A stretch of DNA of 64,000 nucleotides from contig NZ_OBDO01000011.1 in the NCBI RefSeq assembly GCF_900215145.1, positions 124,001 to 188,000 of the forward strand, given 5' to 3'. Position numbers and translations under genes: made by a program. A model generated the notes under the pieces. It did not search any database. It was not told the DNA's origin and saw nothing but the letters and a program-made list of their open reading frames with translations. The stretch is from Geodermatophilus sabuli. Lineage in GTDB: Bacteria; Actinomycetota; Actinomycetes; Mycobacteriales; Geodermatophilaceae. Position 1 is the stretch's first letter. Each line of letters begins with the position of its first letter. Shown here in pieces: positions 25,331 to 35,050 of this stretch.

Positions 25331-26019
25331 GGCCCGTCGAACGCGGCGGTGTCCCAGGGGGCGCCGGTCCAGGGGCGGCGGCTGTACTCGAGGCGCAGCC
25401 GTCCGGGCCGGGCGTCGACGATCTCGGCGAACACGGTGCCGTACACCTGACCGTCGCGCTCGTGCCGGACGGCCAGCGCGGAGGGGTCGTCGGCTGGGGG
25501 CCCGTCCTGCACCAGCCCGCGCCAGCCGTCGGGGAAGTCCGTCCCGGCGAAGGTCGCCCGCCAGCGCTCGGCCTTGCGGTCCTCGGGGCCGCCGGAGGTG
25601 ATCACGTACGTGCCGTCGGCGCACTCGGTGCGGGTGAGCCGGTCGCCGTCGAACTCCCAGGTGGTCAGCCGGTCCGGAGCCGCCAGGACGAGCAGGAAGC
25701 CCGCCATCCCGTCGAGCCGGACGTGGGAGACCCAGTCGGCGCCGTGGACGGCACCCAGCAGCGGCAGCTCCCCGCGGCTCGGAGCCCCCGGCGCGGCCGG
25801 TCGCTCGTGGTACCGGTTGAGCACGAGGGCGGTGACGCCGGTGTCGATCCGGGTCGCGCACCAGGTGCCCCCGGCGGCGTGGTCACGCCCGCCGACGACG
25901 TCGGGGAAGCGCGGCCACCAGCGGCCGGGGTCGTCGAAGTCGCGGGTGGTCACCTCGTCGCGGACGGCGAGGACCTGCACCGGCCGGTCGGCGGACCGAC
26001 GCACCACCACCGTGCACAT
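25327..26019 (-). CDS. NRDE/TANGO2-family protein
   Basis: 230 residues beginning Met-Cys (MCTVVVRRSA), the N-terminal Cys typical of Ntn-hydrolase-like NRDE/TANGO2 proteins. RDEVTTRDFDDPGRWWPRFPDVVGGRD, GGTWCATRIDTGVTALVLNR and ADGTYVITSGG are the conserved blocks. It may be an amide hydrolase or a heme-handling protein; the family role is unsettled. It is coupled (ATGA) to the GH16-like gene downstream and divergent from the GH65 phosphorylase. Confidence 0.78.
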   Translation of the reverse strand: MCTVVVRRSADRPVQVLAVRDEVTTRDFDDPGRWWPRFPDVVGGRDHAAGGTWCATRIDTGVTALVLNRYHERPAAPGAPSRGELPLLGAVHGADWVSHVRLDGMAGFLLVLAAPDRLTTWEFDGDRLTRTECADGTYVITSGGPEDRKAERWRATFAGTDFPDGWRGLVQDGPPADDPSALAVRHERDGQVYGTVFAEIVDARPGRLRLEYSRRPWTGAPWDTAAFDGP

Positions 26020-26160
26020 GCCCGCATCCTGCCGTGCTCCTCCGCGGCGGGGCCGTGCCGCCGGATCGCGCCGCGGCGTGCCGACCGGTAGGACAGGTAG
26101 GACAGGGGAGTGGGCCCCGCGGGCGCCCGGACCGTTCCTGCGACGACGGAAGGGCCGCAC

Positions 26161-28494
26161 GTGACCACCCCGAGACTCGACACCGCCCCGTGGCTGGTCC
26201 GCGAGCCGCACGTGGACCTCGAGACGCTCGGCGTCACCGAGTCGGTCTTCAGCCTCGCCAACGGCTACCTCGGGATCCGGGGGACGCTCGACGAGGTCGA
26301 GCCCTTCGGCATGCGGGGCGCCTACCTGTCCGGGGTCTACGAGACGCACCCGCTGTCCTATCCCGAGGGCGGCTACGGGCACCCCGAGGTGGGGCAGGGG
26401 CTGCTCACCGTCACCGACGGCACGCCGGTGCGCGTCCTCGTCGACGGCGTCCCGCTCGACGTGCGCGAGGTCCGCCCGCAGGTCCACGAGCGCACGCTGG
26501 ACCTGCGCGCCGGCACGCTGGACCGCCGGGTGCGCTGGACGGCGTTGTCGGGCACGACCATGGAGGTGACCTCGCGGCGGATCGTCTCCCTGGCGGAGCG
26601 GTCGGTCTGCGCGGTGCGGTACGAGGTTCGCGCCCTCGACGGTCCCGCGCACGTCGTCGTGCGGTCGGAGGTGGCCGCCGGGGAGGTGACGCCCACGGGC
26701 GTGGACAACGACGACCCGCGGGTCGCACCGGCCCTGGACCACGCCTTCGAACCGCTCGTCCACGTCAGCACGGCGACCGGCGGGGCCCTCGGGTCACGGA
26801 CGCACCGCTCGGGCATCACGATCGCCGCCGCGGTGGACCACGAGATCGACGGCGGGCGGGTGAGCACGCACGCCGACGAGCACCACGTCATCACCACGGT
26901 CGCCGCCGACCTGCTCCCCGGCCAGGGCCTCACGGTCGTCAAGGCCGTCGGCTACAGCTGGTCCTACGACGCCGTCGTCGACTCCGTCGTCGGTGAGGCC
27001 TCGGCCGCCGTGGGGTCGGCGCGCGACCTCGGGTGGGAGGGGCTGCTCGCCCGTCAGCGTGCCGTGCTCGACGAGCTGTGGGCGACGGCGGACGTGCAGG
27101 TCGACGGCGACCCCGAGCTCCAGCAGGCGCTGCGCTACGCCGTCTTCCAGCTGTTCTGCGCCGCCGCCTGCATCTCCGACGCCCCCGTCGGCGCCAAGGG
27201 GCTGACCGGCATGGGGTACAGCGGCCACACCTTCTGGGACGTCGAGGGCTTCGTCCTGCCCGCCCTGACCCTGCTGCGCCCGGACGCGGCGGCCCGGCTG
27301 CTGCGGTGGCGCTCGTCGACGCTGGACCACGCCCGGGAGCGGGCCGGGACACTGGGGCTGGCGGGCGCGGCCTTCCCGTGGCGGACGATCAGCGGGCCCG
27401 AGCTGTCCGCGTACTGGCCCGCGAGCACGGCAGCGATGCACGTCAACGCCGACATCTCGCGCGCCTTCCGGCTCCACCAGAACGCCACGGGCGAGGACCT
27501 CGACTCCGTCGGGGGCCTGGAGGTGCTCGTCGAGACGGCGCGGCTGTGGATGTCCATGGGCCACGAGGACGCGGCCGGGGGTTGGCACCTGTTCGGCATG
27601 ACGGGACCGGACGAGTACACCGGCGTGGTCGACGACAACGTCTTCACCAACCTCATGGCCCGGCGCAACCTCCGGTGGGCCGCCGACGCCTGCCGGCGGC
27701 ACCAGGCGCGCGCCCGGGAGCTGGGCGTGGACCACACCGAGACCGCTGCCTGGCGGTCCGCGGCCGATGCCGTCCACGTCCCGTGGGACGAGGGGCTGCG
27801 CGTGCACCCGATGAACGAGAACTTCACGACCTACCGGGAGTGGCGGTTCGAGGACAAGCGCGAGGACTACCCGGTCCAGGAGCACCAGCACTACGCGAAG
27901 TTCTACCGGCGGCAGGTGCTCAAGCAGGCCGACCTCGTCCAGGCCCTGTGGTGGTGCCGCGACGACTTCACCGACGAGGAGGTGGCGCGCGACCTGGACT
28001 ACTACGAGGCGCGCACCGTCCGGGACTCCTCCCTCTCCGCCGCCGTCCAGGCGGTCGTGTGCGCCCAGGCGCAGCACCCCGACCTCGCCCTGCGCTACCT
28101 GCGGGAGTGCGCCCTCGTCGACCTGCGGGACGTGCAGGGCGACACCGCCAAGGGCCTGCACCTGGCCTCGATCGGAGGGGCGTGGCTGGCGCTGGTCGCG
28201 GGCCTCGGCGGCATGCGGGAGGACCACGAGGACCTCGAGATCGCGCCCCTGCTGCCCTCCTCGCTCACCCGCACCGCGTACCACCTCACCTGGCGCGGCC
28301 GGTTGCTCCGCGTCGAGACGACGCGCGAGGGCACCACGGTCACGCTGCTGCGCGGCGAGGGGCCGGTGACCGTCGTCGTGGACGGCGCCCCGCTGCCGGT
28401 CACGGCCGCGGCACCGGTCTCCGTGCCGCTCCGTGCCCCGACCCCCCTGCTCGACGAGCCGCGGCAGCCGGCCGGTCGCGAACCGCGCACCTGA
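26161..28494 (+). CDS. Glycoside hydrolase family 65 disaccharide phosphorylase
   Basis: 777 residues from GTG 26161. The N-terminal beta-sandwich (about 1-260) begins ESVFSLANGYLGIRGTLDE. The (alpha/alpha)6 barrel (about 320-720) has GYSGHTFWDVEGFVLPALT and the general-acid Glu in FGMTGPDEYTGVVDDN. A small C-terminal sheet ends the protein. GH65 enzymes phosphorolyse or hydrolyse alpha-glucosides (maltose, trehalose, kojibiose, nigerose). The specificity cannot be read here, and the usual beta-phosphoglucomutase gene is absent from the neighbourhood. Confidence 0.9.
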   Translation: MTTPRLDTAPWLVREPHVDLETLGVTESVFSLANGYLGIRGTLDEVEPFGMRGAYLSGVYETHPLSYPEGGYGHPEVGQGLLTVTDGTPVRVLVDGVPLDVREVRPQVHERTLDLRAGTLDRRVRWTALSGTTMEVTSRRIVSLAERSVCAVRYEVRALDGPAHVVVRSEVAAGEVTPTGVDNDDPRVAPALDHAFEPLVHVSTATGGALGSRTHRSGITIAAAVDHEIDGGRVSTHADEHHVITTVAADLLPGQGLTVVKAVGYSWSYDAVVDSVVGEASAAVGSARDLGWEGLLARQRAVLDELWATADVQVDGDPELQQALRYAVFQLFCAAACISDAPVGAKGLTGMGYSGHTFWDVEGFVLPALTLLRPDAAARLLRWRSSTLDHARERAGTLGLAGAAFPWRTISGPELSAYWPASTAAMHVNADISRAFRLHQNATGEDLDSVGGLEVLVETARLWMSMGHEDAAGGWHLFGMTGPDEYTGVVDDNVFTNLMARRNLRWAADACRRHQARARELGVDHTETAAWRSAADAVHVPWDEGLRVHPMNENFTTYREWRFEDKREDYPVQEHQHYAKFYRRQVLKQADLVQALWWCRDDFTDEEVARDLDYYEARTVRDSSLSAAVQAVVCAQAQHPDLALRYLRECALVDLRDVQGDTAKGLHLASIGGAWLALVAGLGGMREDHEDLEIAPLLPSSLTRTAYHLTWRGRLLRVETTREGTTVTLLRGEGPVTVVVDGAPLPVTAAAPVSVPLRAPTPLLDEPRQPAGREPRT

Positions 28495-28558
28495 GGCGCG
28501 TCGGCTCACCCGGGTGGCACACTCCCCGGACCGACCACCGAGGAGTGAGGCAGGGCAC

Positions 28559-29614
28559 ATGGCGATCCCGACCTTCGGGCTGTTCGACCACATCGAGGGC
28601 ATCCCGGGCACGCCCACGCACCGGCTGCTCCGCGACCGGCTCGAGCTCGTCCGGACGGCCGACCAGGCCGGGTTCGCCAGCGTGCACTTCGCCGAGCACC
28701 ACGGGACGGACCTGTCACTGGCGCCGAACCAGGACCTCGTCGTGGCGGCGGCCTCACAGGTCACCACGGACATCCGGATGGGCCCGATGGTCAAGCTGCT
28801 GCCCATGCACCACCCGGTCTCGCTGATCGAGGACATGTGCGTCGTCGACCAGCTCACCGAGGGCCGGCTGGAGTACGGGGTCGGCCGCGGTGCGGTGCCG
28901 GCCGAGCACGCGTGGCACGGCAGCAGTCACCGCGACGCCAGGGAGCGCTTCGTCGACACGCTGGGGATCATCGCCGACGCGCTACGCACCGGGGAGATCT
29001 CCAGCGAGCACAGCCGCTACCACGACTTCCCGACGATGCCGATGTCGACCAGGCCGTTCCAGGACCACATCCCGTTCTGGTACCCGGGCAACCCGGAGAC
29101 CGCCGGCCGGTACGGCATGAGCCTGATGTGGCCGGGCCCCATCGACCCGGCGTCGTACGAGACGTACGTGACGAGCTGGGAGGCCCACCGCGGGGAGCGC
29201 ATCCGCCTGGACGGTCCCGACTCGAAGCCGCAGGTCGCCTGCTCGATGCTGCTGGCGGTGGCGGAACGGGAGGAGGACGCCGTGGCGGTGGCCCGCCGGG
29301 GCGCCGACGGCCTGGCCCGGCGGACGGTGTCGGCCCACCGGTTCGACCACGTGGTGATCACCGACGACGAGCGGGACGCCGTGATGGCGCCACTCCAGGC
29401 GATCCTCGCGGGCCTGGAGATGTCGATCGGTCTGGGCGCCGGGACGCCGGCGCAGATCACCGAGCGGTTCACCGGCTTCCTGGCGTCCGGGATGGTCGAC
29501 CGGGTCGTCCTGATGCTGCCCACCGGGGACATGACGCTCGCCGAGGCGCGGCGCTCCCTGGACCTGTTCGTCAGCGAGGTGCAGCCGCAGCTGGAGCTGG
29601 CGTCCGTGGCCTGA
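28559..29614 (+). CDS. LLM-class flavin-dependent oxidoreductase (luciferase-like)
   Basis: 351 residues with a bacterial luciferase TIM barrel: FASVHFAEHHGTDLSLAPNQD (the AEHH substrate/flavin motif), RMGPMVKLLPMHHPVSLIEDM, GRLEYGVGRGAVPAEHAW, and WYPGNPETAGRYGMSLM. It should bind FMN or F420; actinobacterial members are often F420-linked, which cannot be decided here. A bidirectional terminator follows its stop. The ATG is at 28559 with upstream GAGGAGTGAGG. Confidence 0.88.
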   Translation: MAIPTFGLFDHIEGIPGTPTHRLLRDRLELVRTADQAGFASVHFAEHHGTDLSLAPNQDLVVAAASQVTTDIRMGPMVKLLPMHHPVSLIEDMCVVDQLTEGRLEYGVGRGAVPAEHAWHGSSHRDARERFVDTLGIIADALRTGEISSEHSRYHDFPTMPMSTRPFQDHIPFWYPGNPETAGRYGMSLMWPGPIDPASYETYVTSWEAHRGERIRLDGPDSKPQVACSMLLAVAEREEDAVAVARRGADGLARRTVSAHRFDHVVITDDERDAVMAPLQAILAGLEMSIGLGAGTPAQITERFTGFLASGMVDRVVLMLPTGDMTLAEARRSLDLFVSEVQPQLELASVA

Positions 29615-29643
29615 CCCGGACGCCCGGGGCGGCGCGGTCCGCG

Positions 29644-29676
29644 TGTCGGAGGGCCACCGACGGTGGCCCTCCGACA
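29644..29676. terminator. Bidirectional hairpin terminator
   Basis: A perfect 15-bp inverted repeat, TGTCGGAGGGCCACC (29644-29658), loop GAC, then its exact complement (29662-29676). It lies between the stops of the LLM oxidoreductase (+) and ssb (-). It has no T tract, as is common in actinobacteria. Confidence 0.88.
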
Positions 29677-29688
29677 GGCGGCGGGGGC

Positions 29689-30231
29689 TCAGAACGGCGG
29701 CTCCTCGCTGCCACCGCCGACCGGCGCCGCCCACGGATCGGTCGAGTTCTCGCGCCCGGCCCCGGCGCGGCCGTCGCCGCCGGTCCCGCCCCCACTGGTC
29801 CCGCCCCCGTTCATCCCGGCACCACCGAACCCGCCGCCGGCGTGCCCGCCGGGACCGTCCCCCGAGCGGGTGGTCTTGGCGACCGTCGCCGTCGCGTACC
29901 GGAGTGACGGGCCGATCTCGTCGACCTCGAGTTCGACCACGGTGCGGTTCTCGCCCTCCTTGGTCTCGTAGGAGCGCTGCTTGAGGCGGCCCTGCGCCAT
30001 CACCCGCGAGCCGCGGGTCAGCGACTCCGCGACGTTCTCCGCCGCCTGCCGCCACACGCTGCAGCGCAGGAAGAGCGCATCGCCGTCCTTCCACTCCTGG
30101 GTCTGGCGGTCCAGGGTGCGTGGGGTGGACGCGATGGTGAAGTTGGCGACCGCCGCGCCCGAGGGCGTCCAGCGCAGCTCGGGGTCGCTGGTCAGGTTGC
30201 CGATGACGGTGATGACTGTCTCGCCGGCCAT
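29689..30231 (-). CDS. ssb: Single-stranded DNA-binding protein
   Basis: 180 residues. The OB fold covers about 1-110 ([63 protein letters not shown]). A Gly-rich disordered linker leads to the acidic tip EEPPF that recruits partner proteins. It stands alone rather than in an rpsF-ssb-rpsR operon, so it is likely a second, auxiliary SSB. It is divergent from recD2, and CCCTAGCCTCC on the minus strand near 30283 looks like its -10. Confidence 0.95.
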   Translation of the reverse strand: MAGETVITVIGNLTSDPELRWTPSGAAVANFTIASTPRTLDRQTQEWKDGDALFLRCSVWRQAAENVAESLTRGSRVMAQGRLKQRSYETKEGENRTVVELEVDEIGPSLRYATATVAKTTRSGDGPGGHAGGGFGGAGMNGGGTSGGGTGGDGRAGAGRENSTDPWAAPVGGGSEEPPF

Positions 30232-30412
30232 GATCCGGTCCTCCGTGTCGTCGGTGCATCGCTCAGGTGAGCGTCTGGAGGCTAGGGAGACCTGCTGACA
30301 GTTCCGTGGCGGCGGCCACGGGCCGCCCGCACGGTCCCCGTCGTCCGGACGACGACGGCGGAGCTGTCCCTGGGGCGTGTGACCATCCGGGAGTGGACGG
30401 TCCGGGGGCGAG

Positions 30413-32674
30413 GTGACGGCAGTGGGCGAGGCGCGCGTGGGCGCGGTCCTGGAGGCGACGCTGGAACGGATCACGTACGCCGACAGCCGGACCGGCTACA
30501 CCGTCGCCCGGGTGGACACCGGGCGCGGCGGTGACCTGGTCACCGTCGTGGGCTCGCTGCTGGGCGCCCACCCGGGGGAGACGCTGCGGCTGCGCGGACG
30601 GTGGGGAGCGCACCCGCAGTACGGTCGCCAGTTCCAGGTCGAGGACTACACCACCGTGCTGCCGGCCACCGTGCAGGGCATCCGCCGCTACCTGGGCTCG
30701 GGGTTGGTCAAGGGGATCGGCCCGCGGCTGGCCGAGCGGATCGTGGACCACTTCGGCGCCGACGCGCTGCGGGTGATCGAGGAGGAGCCGGGGCGGCTGG
30801 CCGAGGTGCCGAACCTCGGCCCGAAGCGGACCCGGCTGATCACCGCCGCCTGGGAGGAGCAGCGGGCCATCAAGGAGGTGATGGTCTTCCTGCAGGGGGT
30901 CGGTGTGTCCACCTCGCTGGCCGTGCGCATCTACCGGCAGTACGGCGACGCCTCGATCGGTGTGGTGCGCCACGAGCCCTACCGGCTGGCCGCGGAGGTG
31001 TGGGGCATCGGCTTCCGGACCGCCGACACGATCGCGGCCGCCGTGGGCATCCCGCACGACAGCACGCAGCGGGTGGAGGCGGGGCTGCAGTTCGTGCTCT
31101 CCGAGGCCACGGGGCAGGGGCACTGCTTCCTGCCCGAGAGCGAGCTGGTCGCCCGGGCGGTCGAGATCCTGCAGGTGCCGGCCGACCTGGTGGGTCACTG
31201 CCTGGCCCTGCTGGTCGCCGAGCAGGGCGTCATCCGCGACGAGCTCCCCGGCGCGGACGGGGAGCCGCCGACGGTGGCGTTCTACCTCGTCCCCTTCCAC
31301 CGGGCGGAGGTCTCCCTGGCCGCGGCGCTGCGCAGGCTGGCGGCGGCCGACACCGACCGGGTGCCCTCCTTCGCCGGCGTGGACTGGGACGCCGCGCTGA
31401 CCTGGTTGCACCGGCGGACCGGCGTGCAGCTGGCCGGCGGTCAACGCGAGGCGGTGCGCCTGGCGTTGACCGAGAAGGTCGCCGTCCTCACCGGTGGTCC
31501 CGGCTGCGGCAAGAGCTTCACGGTCCGCTCGATCGTCACCCTCGCGGCGGCCACGGGCGCCCGCATCGTGCTGGCCGCCCCCACCGGCCGGGCCGCGAAG
31601 CGGCTGACCGAGCTGACCGGGGTCGAGGCGGTCACCGTGCACCGGCTCCTGGAGCTGCGGCCGGGCGGCGACGCCGCCTTCGACAAGGAGCGACCTCTGC
31701 AGGCCGACCTGGTCGTGGTCGACGAGTCCTCCATGCTGGACCTGCTGCTGGCCAACAAGCTGGTGCGCGCCGTTCCGCCGGGCGCGCACCTGCTGCTGGT
31801 CGGTGACGTCGACCAGCTGCCCTCGGTCGGCGCCGGGCAGGTGCTGCGGGACCTGCTCGCCGACGGCAGCCCGATCCCGCACGTGCGCCTGACGCAGGTC
31901 TTCCGGCAGGCCAGCCGGTCGGGGGTGGTGACCAACGCGCACCGGATCAACGCCGGCCGCCCCCCGCAGGTCCGCGGTCTCGACGACTTCTTCCTGTTCA
32001 GCACCGACGACGCCGAGGAGGCCGCCCGGCTGACCGTGGACGTCGTGGTGCGCCGGATCCCGGCCCGGTTCGGCCTCGACCCCCGCCGCGACGTCCAGGT
32101 CCTGACCCCGGTGCACCGCGGGCCGGCCGGCGCCGCCGCGCTGAACGAGCTGCTGCAGGAGGCGCTCACCCCGGCCCGGCCCGACCGCGCCGAGAAGCGT
32201 TTCGGCGGGCGGGTGTTCCGCGTCGGGGACAAGGTCAGCCAGATCCGCAACGACTACGACAAGGGCGCGAACGGGGTGTTCAACGGCACCCAGGGCGTCG
32301 TGACCGCCGTCGACGGCGTGGAGCAGACCCTGACCGTGGTCACGGACGAGGGCGAGACCATCGGCTACGACTTCGGCGAGCTCGACGAGCTGGTGCACGC
32401 CTACGCCGTCACCGTCCACCGCTCCCAGGGCAGCGAGTACCCCTGCGTCGTCGTCCCGCTGACCACCAGCGCGTGGATGATGCTGCAGCGCAACCTGCTC
32501 TACACCGCCGTCACCCGCGCCAAGCAGCTCGTCGTCCTCGTCGGCTCGCCGCGGGCGCTCGCCCAGGCCGTGCGGGCCGACGGCTCCGGCCGCCGCCACA
32601 CCGCCCTCGCGCACCGCCTCCGCGGCGGACGGCGCGCGCCCGATCTCGCGCCGCCCGTGCCGGCCGCCGTCTGA
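30413..32674 (+). CDS. recD2: RecD2-type SF1B DNA helicase
   Basis: 753 residues from GTG 30413. The N-terminal OB/HhH region (about 1-330) has [15 protein letters not shown] and [11 protein letters not shown]. Helicase motifs: Walker [14 protein letters not shown], motif Ia [13 protein letters not shown], Walker [12 protein letters not shown], motif [21 protein letters not shown], motif IV/V QVFRQ and [15 protein letters not shown], motif [20 protein letters not shown]. RecD2 unwinds 5'-3' without RecBC and acts in mismatch or replication repair. The gene diverges from ssb and begins the recombination-gene zone. The HhH pairs and full motif set mark it as an active enzyme. Confidence 0.93.
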   Translation: MTAVGEARVGAVLEATLERITYADSRTGYTVARVDTGRGGDLVTVVGSLLGAHPGETLRLRGRWGAHPQYGRQFQVEDYTTVLPATVQGIRRYLGSGLVKGIGPRLAERIVDHFGADALRVIEEEPGRLAEVPNLGPKRTRLITAAWEEQRAIKEVMVFLQGVGVSTSLAVRIYRQYGDASIGVVRHEPYRLAAEVWGIGFRTADTIAAAVGIPHDSTQRVEAGLQFVLSEATGQGHCFLPESELVARAVEILQVPADLVGHCLALLVAEQGVIRDELPGADGEPPTVAFYLVPFHRAEVSLAAALRRLAAADTDRVPSFAGVDWDAALTWLHRRTGVQLAGGQREAVRLALTEKVAVLTGGPGCGKSFTVRSIVTLAAATGARIVLAAPTGRAAKRLTELTGVEAVTVHRLLELRPGGDAAFDKERPLQADLVVVDESSMLDLLLANKLVRAVPPGAHLLLVGDVDQLPSVGAGQVLRDLLADGSPIPHVRLTQVFRQASRSGVVTNAHRINAGRPPQVRGLDDFFLFSTDDAEEAARLTVDVVVRRIPARFGLDPRRDVQVLTPVHRGPAGAAALNELLQEALTPARPDRAEKRFGGRVFRVGDKVSQIRNDYDKGANGVFNGTQGVVTAVDGVEQTLTVVTDEGETIGYDFGELDELVHAYAVTVHRSQGSEYPCVVVPLTTSAWMMLQRNLLYTAVTRAKQLVVLVGSPRALAQAVRADGSGRRHTALAHRLRGGRRAPDLAPPVPAAV

Positions 32675-32676
32675 TC

Positions 32677-32919
32677 GGGGCGCGACTGGCTGGGCACGAC
32701 CCGCGTGTCCTCAAGGCCTCGTCGAAGGTCAGCTCGCGCTGCCCCGGCCCGCTGATGGACCGGCAACAGGCTCAGATGCGGCAGCGAGGGCATCGACTCG
32801 GCCGTCAACAGAGCGTCGACGAGCTCCAACTGCGCGTCTCCGCGCCTCCCCAGACAGCCGAACGCCTCGTCACGGAAGCTCCGCAGCCCCGCAAACAGCC
32901 AGGCTCTGGTCAGGACCAT
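32677..32919 (-). pseudogene. Transposase N-terminal remnant
   Basis: The minus strand from ATG 32919 reads about 80 residues (AWLFAGLRSFRDEAFGCLG, RRGDAQLELVDALLTAES, LPHLSLLPVHQRAGAARADL) that resemble the conserved N-terminus of a family of actinobacterial DDE transposases (FRxELYxCLxxRADALFELxDALL...). The catalytic domain is missing; the frame runs into the recD2 3' end and non-matching sequence. No terminal inverted repeats were found. It is evidence of past insertion at this locus. Confidence 0.5.
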
Positions 32920-33063
32920 CGGTCGGACACACACTGTCCATCGCGGCCACCGCCGTTGCTTCGAAGCGTCGCGACTCCGAAGGACCCATCGGTGGCCGCG
33001 CTCGTGTCAGCCCCGGATCACGCCAGTGCAACTCCCGGGTGCCTCGGGGTTGAAAGGCGAGCT

Positions 33064-33086
33064 GAGAGAGCACGGCGCTCTTTCTC
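33064..33086. terminator. Candidate hairpin downstream of small membrane gene
   Basis: GAGAGAGC (33064-33071), loop ACGGC, GCTCTTTC (33077-33084) can pair with a single G-T wobble. It lies about 40 bp beyond the stop of the minus-strand gene at 33126. Weak evidence. Confidence 0.3.
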
Positions 33087-33125
33087 GTGGGCTCCGTCCT
33101 GCGGCACCACCGGACGGCCGATGCG

Positions 33126-33458
33126 TCAACTGCCCGCAGCGTCCCTGCGGCCTGCGGCCGGTGAACTCGTCCGAGTGGTGGCCAGAATGCTCGCCAGCCC
33201 GCCGATCGCCGGACCGACGAGTGCGGTCAGCGCGGCGAGGTTGCTGGCTTCGGCCCTCAGGGCGATGAGCCCGATGATGCCAGCAAGCCCCAGCAGGGCG
33301 CAGGCGCCGAGCAGGTGGATCACGGCGGAGACAATCGGGCGTTCCATTGTCGACTCCTCGACGGGAGGCGACTGCCGCGAAGACCCCGTCTCCGCTCGCG
33401 GCTGCCCTGCGGCTACGCCAGGCTGGGCGGTGATGGTCGGGTCGGCGGTGGTCGTCAT
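33126..33458 (-). CDS. Small two-TM membrane protein, unknown
   Basis: 110 residues from ATG 33458, chosen because AGGAAGG lies 6 bp upstream. A polar N-terminal tail (about 1-40, Thr/Pro/Gln-rich) precedes two hydrophobic helices, SAVIHLLGACALLGLAGIIG and LAALTALVGPAIGGLASILA, and a short TSSPAAGRRD tail. The size and topology resemble small phage or island-borne membrane proteins (holin-like), but no family is recognised. It is flanked by a transposase relic and a decayed HNH gene. Confidence 0.6.
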   Translation of the reverse strand: MTTTADPTITAQPGVAAGQPRAETGSSRQSPPVEESTMERPIVSAVIHLLGACALLGLAGIIGLIALRAEASNLAALTALVGPAIGGLASILATTRTSSPAAGRRDAAGS

Positions 33459-33888
33459 GTCGGACCTTCCTGAACCGGATGCTCCACGATCTGGCCTGTC
33501 CCGGACGCCCCGGCAACGGCCTGCCACAAATCTGGAGCACCGCCCGCGCGGTCAGTAGCCACCCTGGGTGATGAGAATCACCACCTGTGGGTCGACGGTT
33601 CACACCTGCGGTGCCCGACGAACGCAAGTGCGGCCCGCCCGGTGCCACTCCTGTCGACTGTCAGCTGTCCCATGGGCTGCCTCAAGGGACGTGGGTGGTG
33701 ACACGCACGATCCGCCGATCGTGTCCCCGTTGCCTGGACCGCGGGGCCGCGCGGTGCGGCGTCCAGCGGCCGGCCTTGCGGGCCCAGACGGAGCGGACAG
33801 CGGCCCTTGGCTCCGGGCTGCCGTGCTCCCGCGGTGTCGATGCCAGGACGCATCTGGGCCTGGCGGCGTGCATGGAGACGCGTGGGGT
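33459..33888. other. Gene-free stretch, slightly lower GC
   Basis: 430 bp between the small membrane gene and the DUF222 relic. No open frame with coding character, tRNA or recognisable repeat was found on either strand. The composition is less GC-biased than the surroundings and fits decayed or acquired DNA. Confidence 0.45.
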
Positions 33889-33908
33889 CTCGTCGACATG
33901 TCGACGAG
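33889..33908. repeat. Perfect 20-bp palindrome
   Basis: CTCGTCGACATGTCGACGAG is a perfect palindrome with no spacer, 26 bp beyond the stop of the DUF222-HNH relic. It could be a regulator site, a remnant recombination site or part of a terminator; nothing decides between these. Confidence 0.5.
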
Positions 33909-33933
33909 CCGACAACTCCACTCCGTCTTCAGG

Positions 33934-34726
33934 TCAGAACGGTGGCGGGTCGTCGCCGTGGGGTGACGACTCGGTCGTCGGTGGCTCGGGCACGGGATGT
34001 CGGAGGCCGGGTGGTCGCAGGCCGGGTGGGCGGGTGGTGCGGGTGATCCCCGACGGATTGGTGACGTGGAGCGTGCCGTCGTCGTCCATCACGAAACGCC
34101 ACCCGCGGGCCAGGGTCTTCAGCCGGTGGTGGCCACGGCACGCGTCCACGGCGTCGGCGTCCAGCTCCAGGAGCAGCGCCAGCGCCCGGCGGCGCAACCG
34201 CCCGGTGGACAACTGCGTGGCCTCGGGCAGCAGCCGGGCCTCGATCTGGCGGGCGACCCGGGGTGAGGTGTGGGCCAGCACGTCGGCGAGCACCTTGGCC
34301 CGCGGCTCGTCGAGGCCGCCGGCGGCCATCGCCGACCACGTGGCGGGCAGGTGCTCGCGGTGGACCCACGCGCGTTGCGCCAGGTGGGAGGCGGTGCCAC
34401 GTCCACAGTTCCGCACCACCGCCAACTCGGCGGGGAAGAACTCCGACACCCCGGGCAGCTCCGGATCCGGGGCCCAGGAGCCCTTCCGCGCGCCGGGGAG
34501 CCCGGCGCGGGGTCGAGGGGGTCCGGGGTGTCATCGGCCAGGGCCATGACGAGTTCGGCCTCGTAGGCGGCGTCCATGGCCCGTCGGACCTGCACCCGCT
34601 GCAACTCGGCGGCCTTCTGCTCCCGGGACAGCAGGGCGACGGGCAGCCCGCGGTCGGGCAGCGGCTGGGTGTGGGCCCAGTCGAGCAGCAGCCCCTCCAC
34701 CGACTGCCGGCCCCGATCCGCTCCAT
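33934..34726 (-). pseudogene. DUF222 / 13E12-type HNH endonuclease, frameshifted with internal deletion
   Basis: ATG 34726 gives MERIGAG in one frame. QSVEGLLLDWAHTQPLPD through ELVMALADDTPDPLDPAPG is in a second frame. From about 34490 the sequence continues in a third as SWAPDPELPGVSEFFP, ELAVVRNCGRG and RAKVLADVLAHTSPRVARQ, all classic DUF222. After LLLELDADAVDA it jumps directly to HHRLKTLARGWRFVMDDDGT and ITRTTRPPGLRPPG, which is the extreme C-terminus after the HNH motif. So there are two frameshifts (near 34708 and 34490) and loss of the central region, including the HNH active site. Intact relatives are about 400-500 residues. Confidence 0.8.
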
Positions 34727-34729
34727 GCG

Positions 34730-34745
34730 CAGAACGTACGGGCGG
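34730..34745. promoter_or_regulatory. Possible decayed LexA box before DUF222 relic
   Basis: CAGAAC-GTAC-GGGCGG resembles the SOS consensus TCGAAC-N4-GTTCGA with one half-site largely kept and the other lost. It lies 4 bp upstream of the relic's start codon. 13E12-type genes are LexA-controlled in mycobacteria, so this is a plausible ruined site, but the match is weak. Confidence 0.3.
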
Positions 34746-35050
34746 GATCTGACAGTTCTCGCGCCTGACCAGGCACGTTGCGGACCAGGTCCGGGTGGCG
34801 ACGGGCGGCTGCAACGGTGGGCCTGGGCCGAACCGGTGCAGCGCCCGGTGATCCGGGGGCAGCGCCCGCCCTGCCGTCGGTGGTGGCGTGCGATTACGCC
34901 GACAGCGAACGGCCGACACGCCGGTCGGCGCCGCGACCTGCGATTTCTGCCGTGACGCCTCCAGGTGCTTGCGCAGAGGCCGCCGGATGTGTCAGCACCC
35001 GTTCCTAGGTTCCGAGGCGACATCTTCCCCGTGTCGACAAGGAGTCCCCC
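34746..35050. other. Upstream region of Sak4-like gene
   Basis: 305 bp with no coding character. It contains CCTAGGTTCC (near 35009), a possible -10 region, and AAGGAG before the ATG at 35051. No LexA box or clear operator was seen here. Confidence 0.4.
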
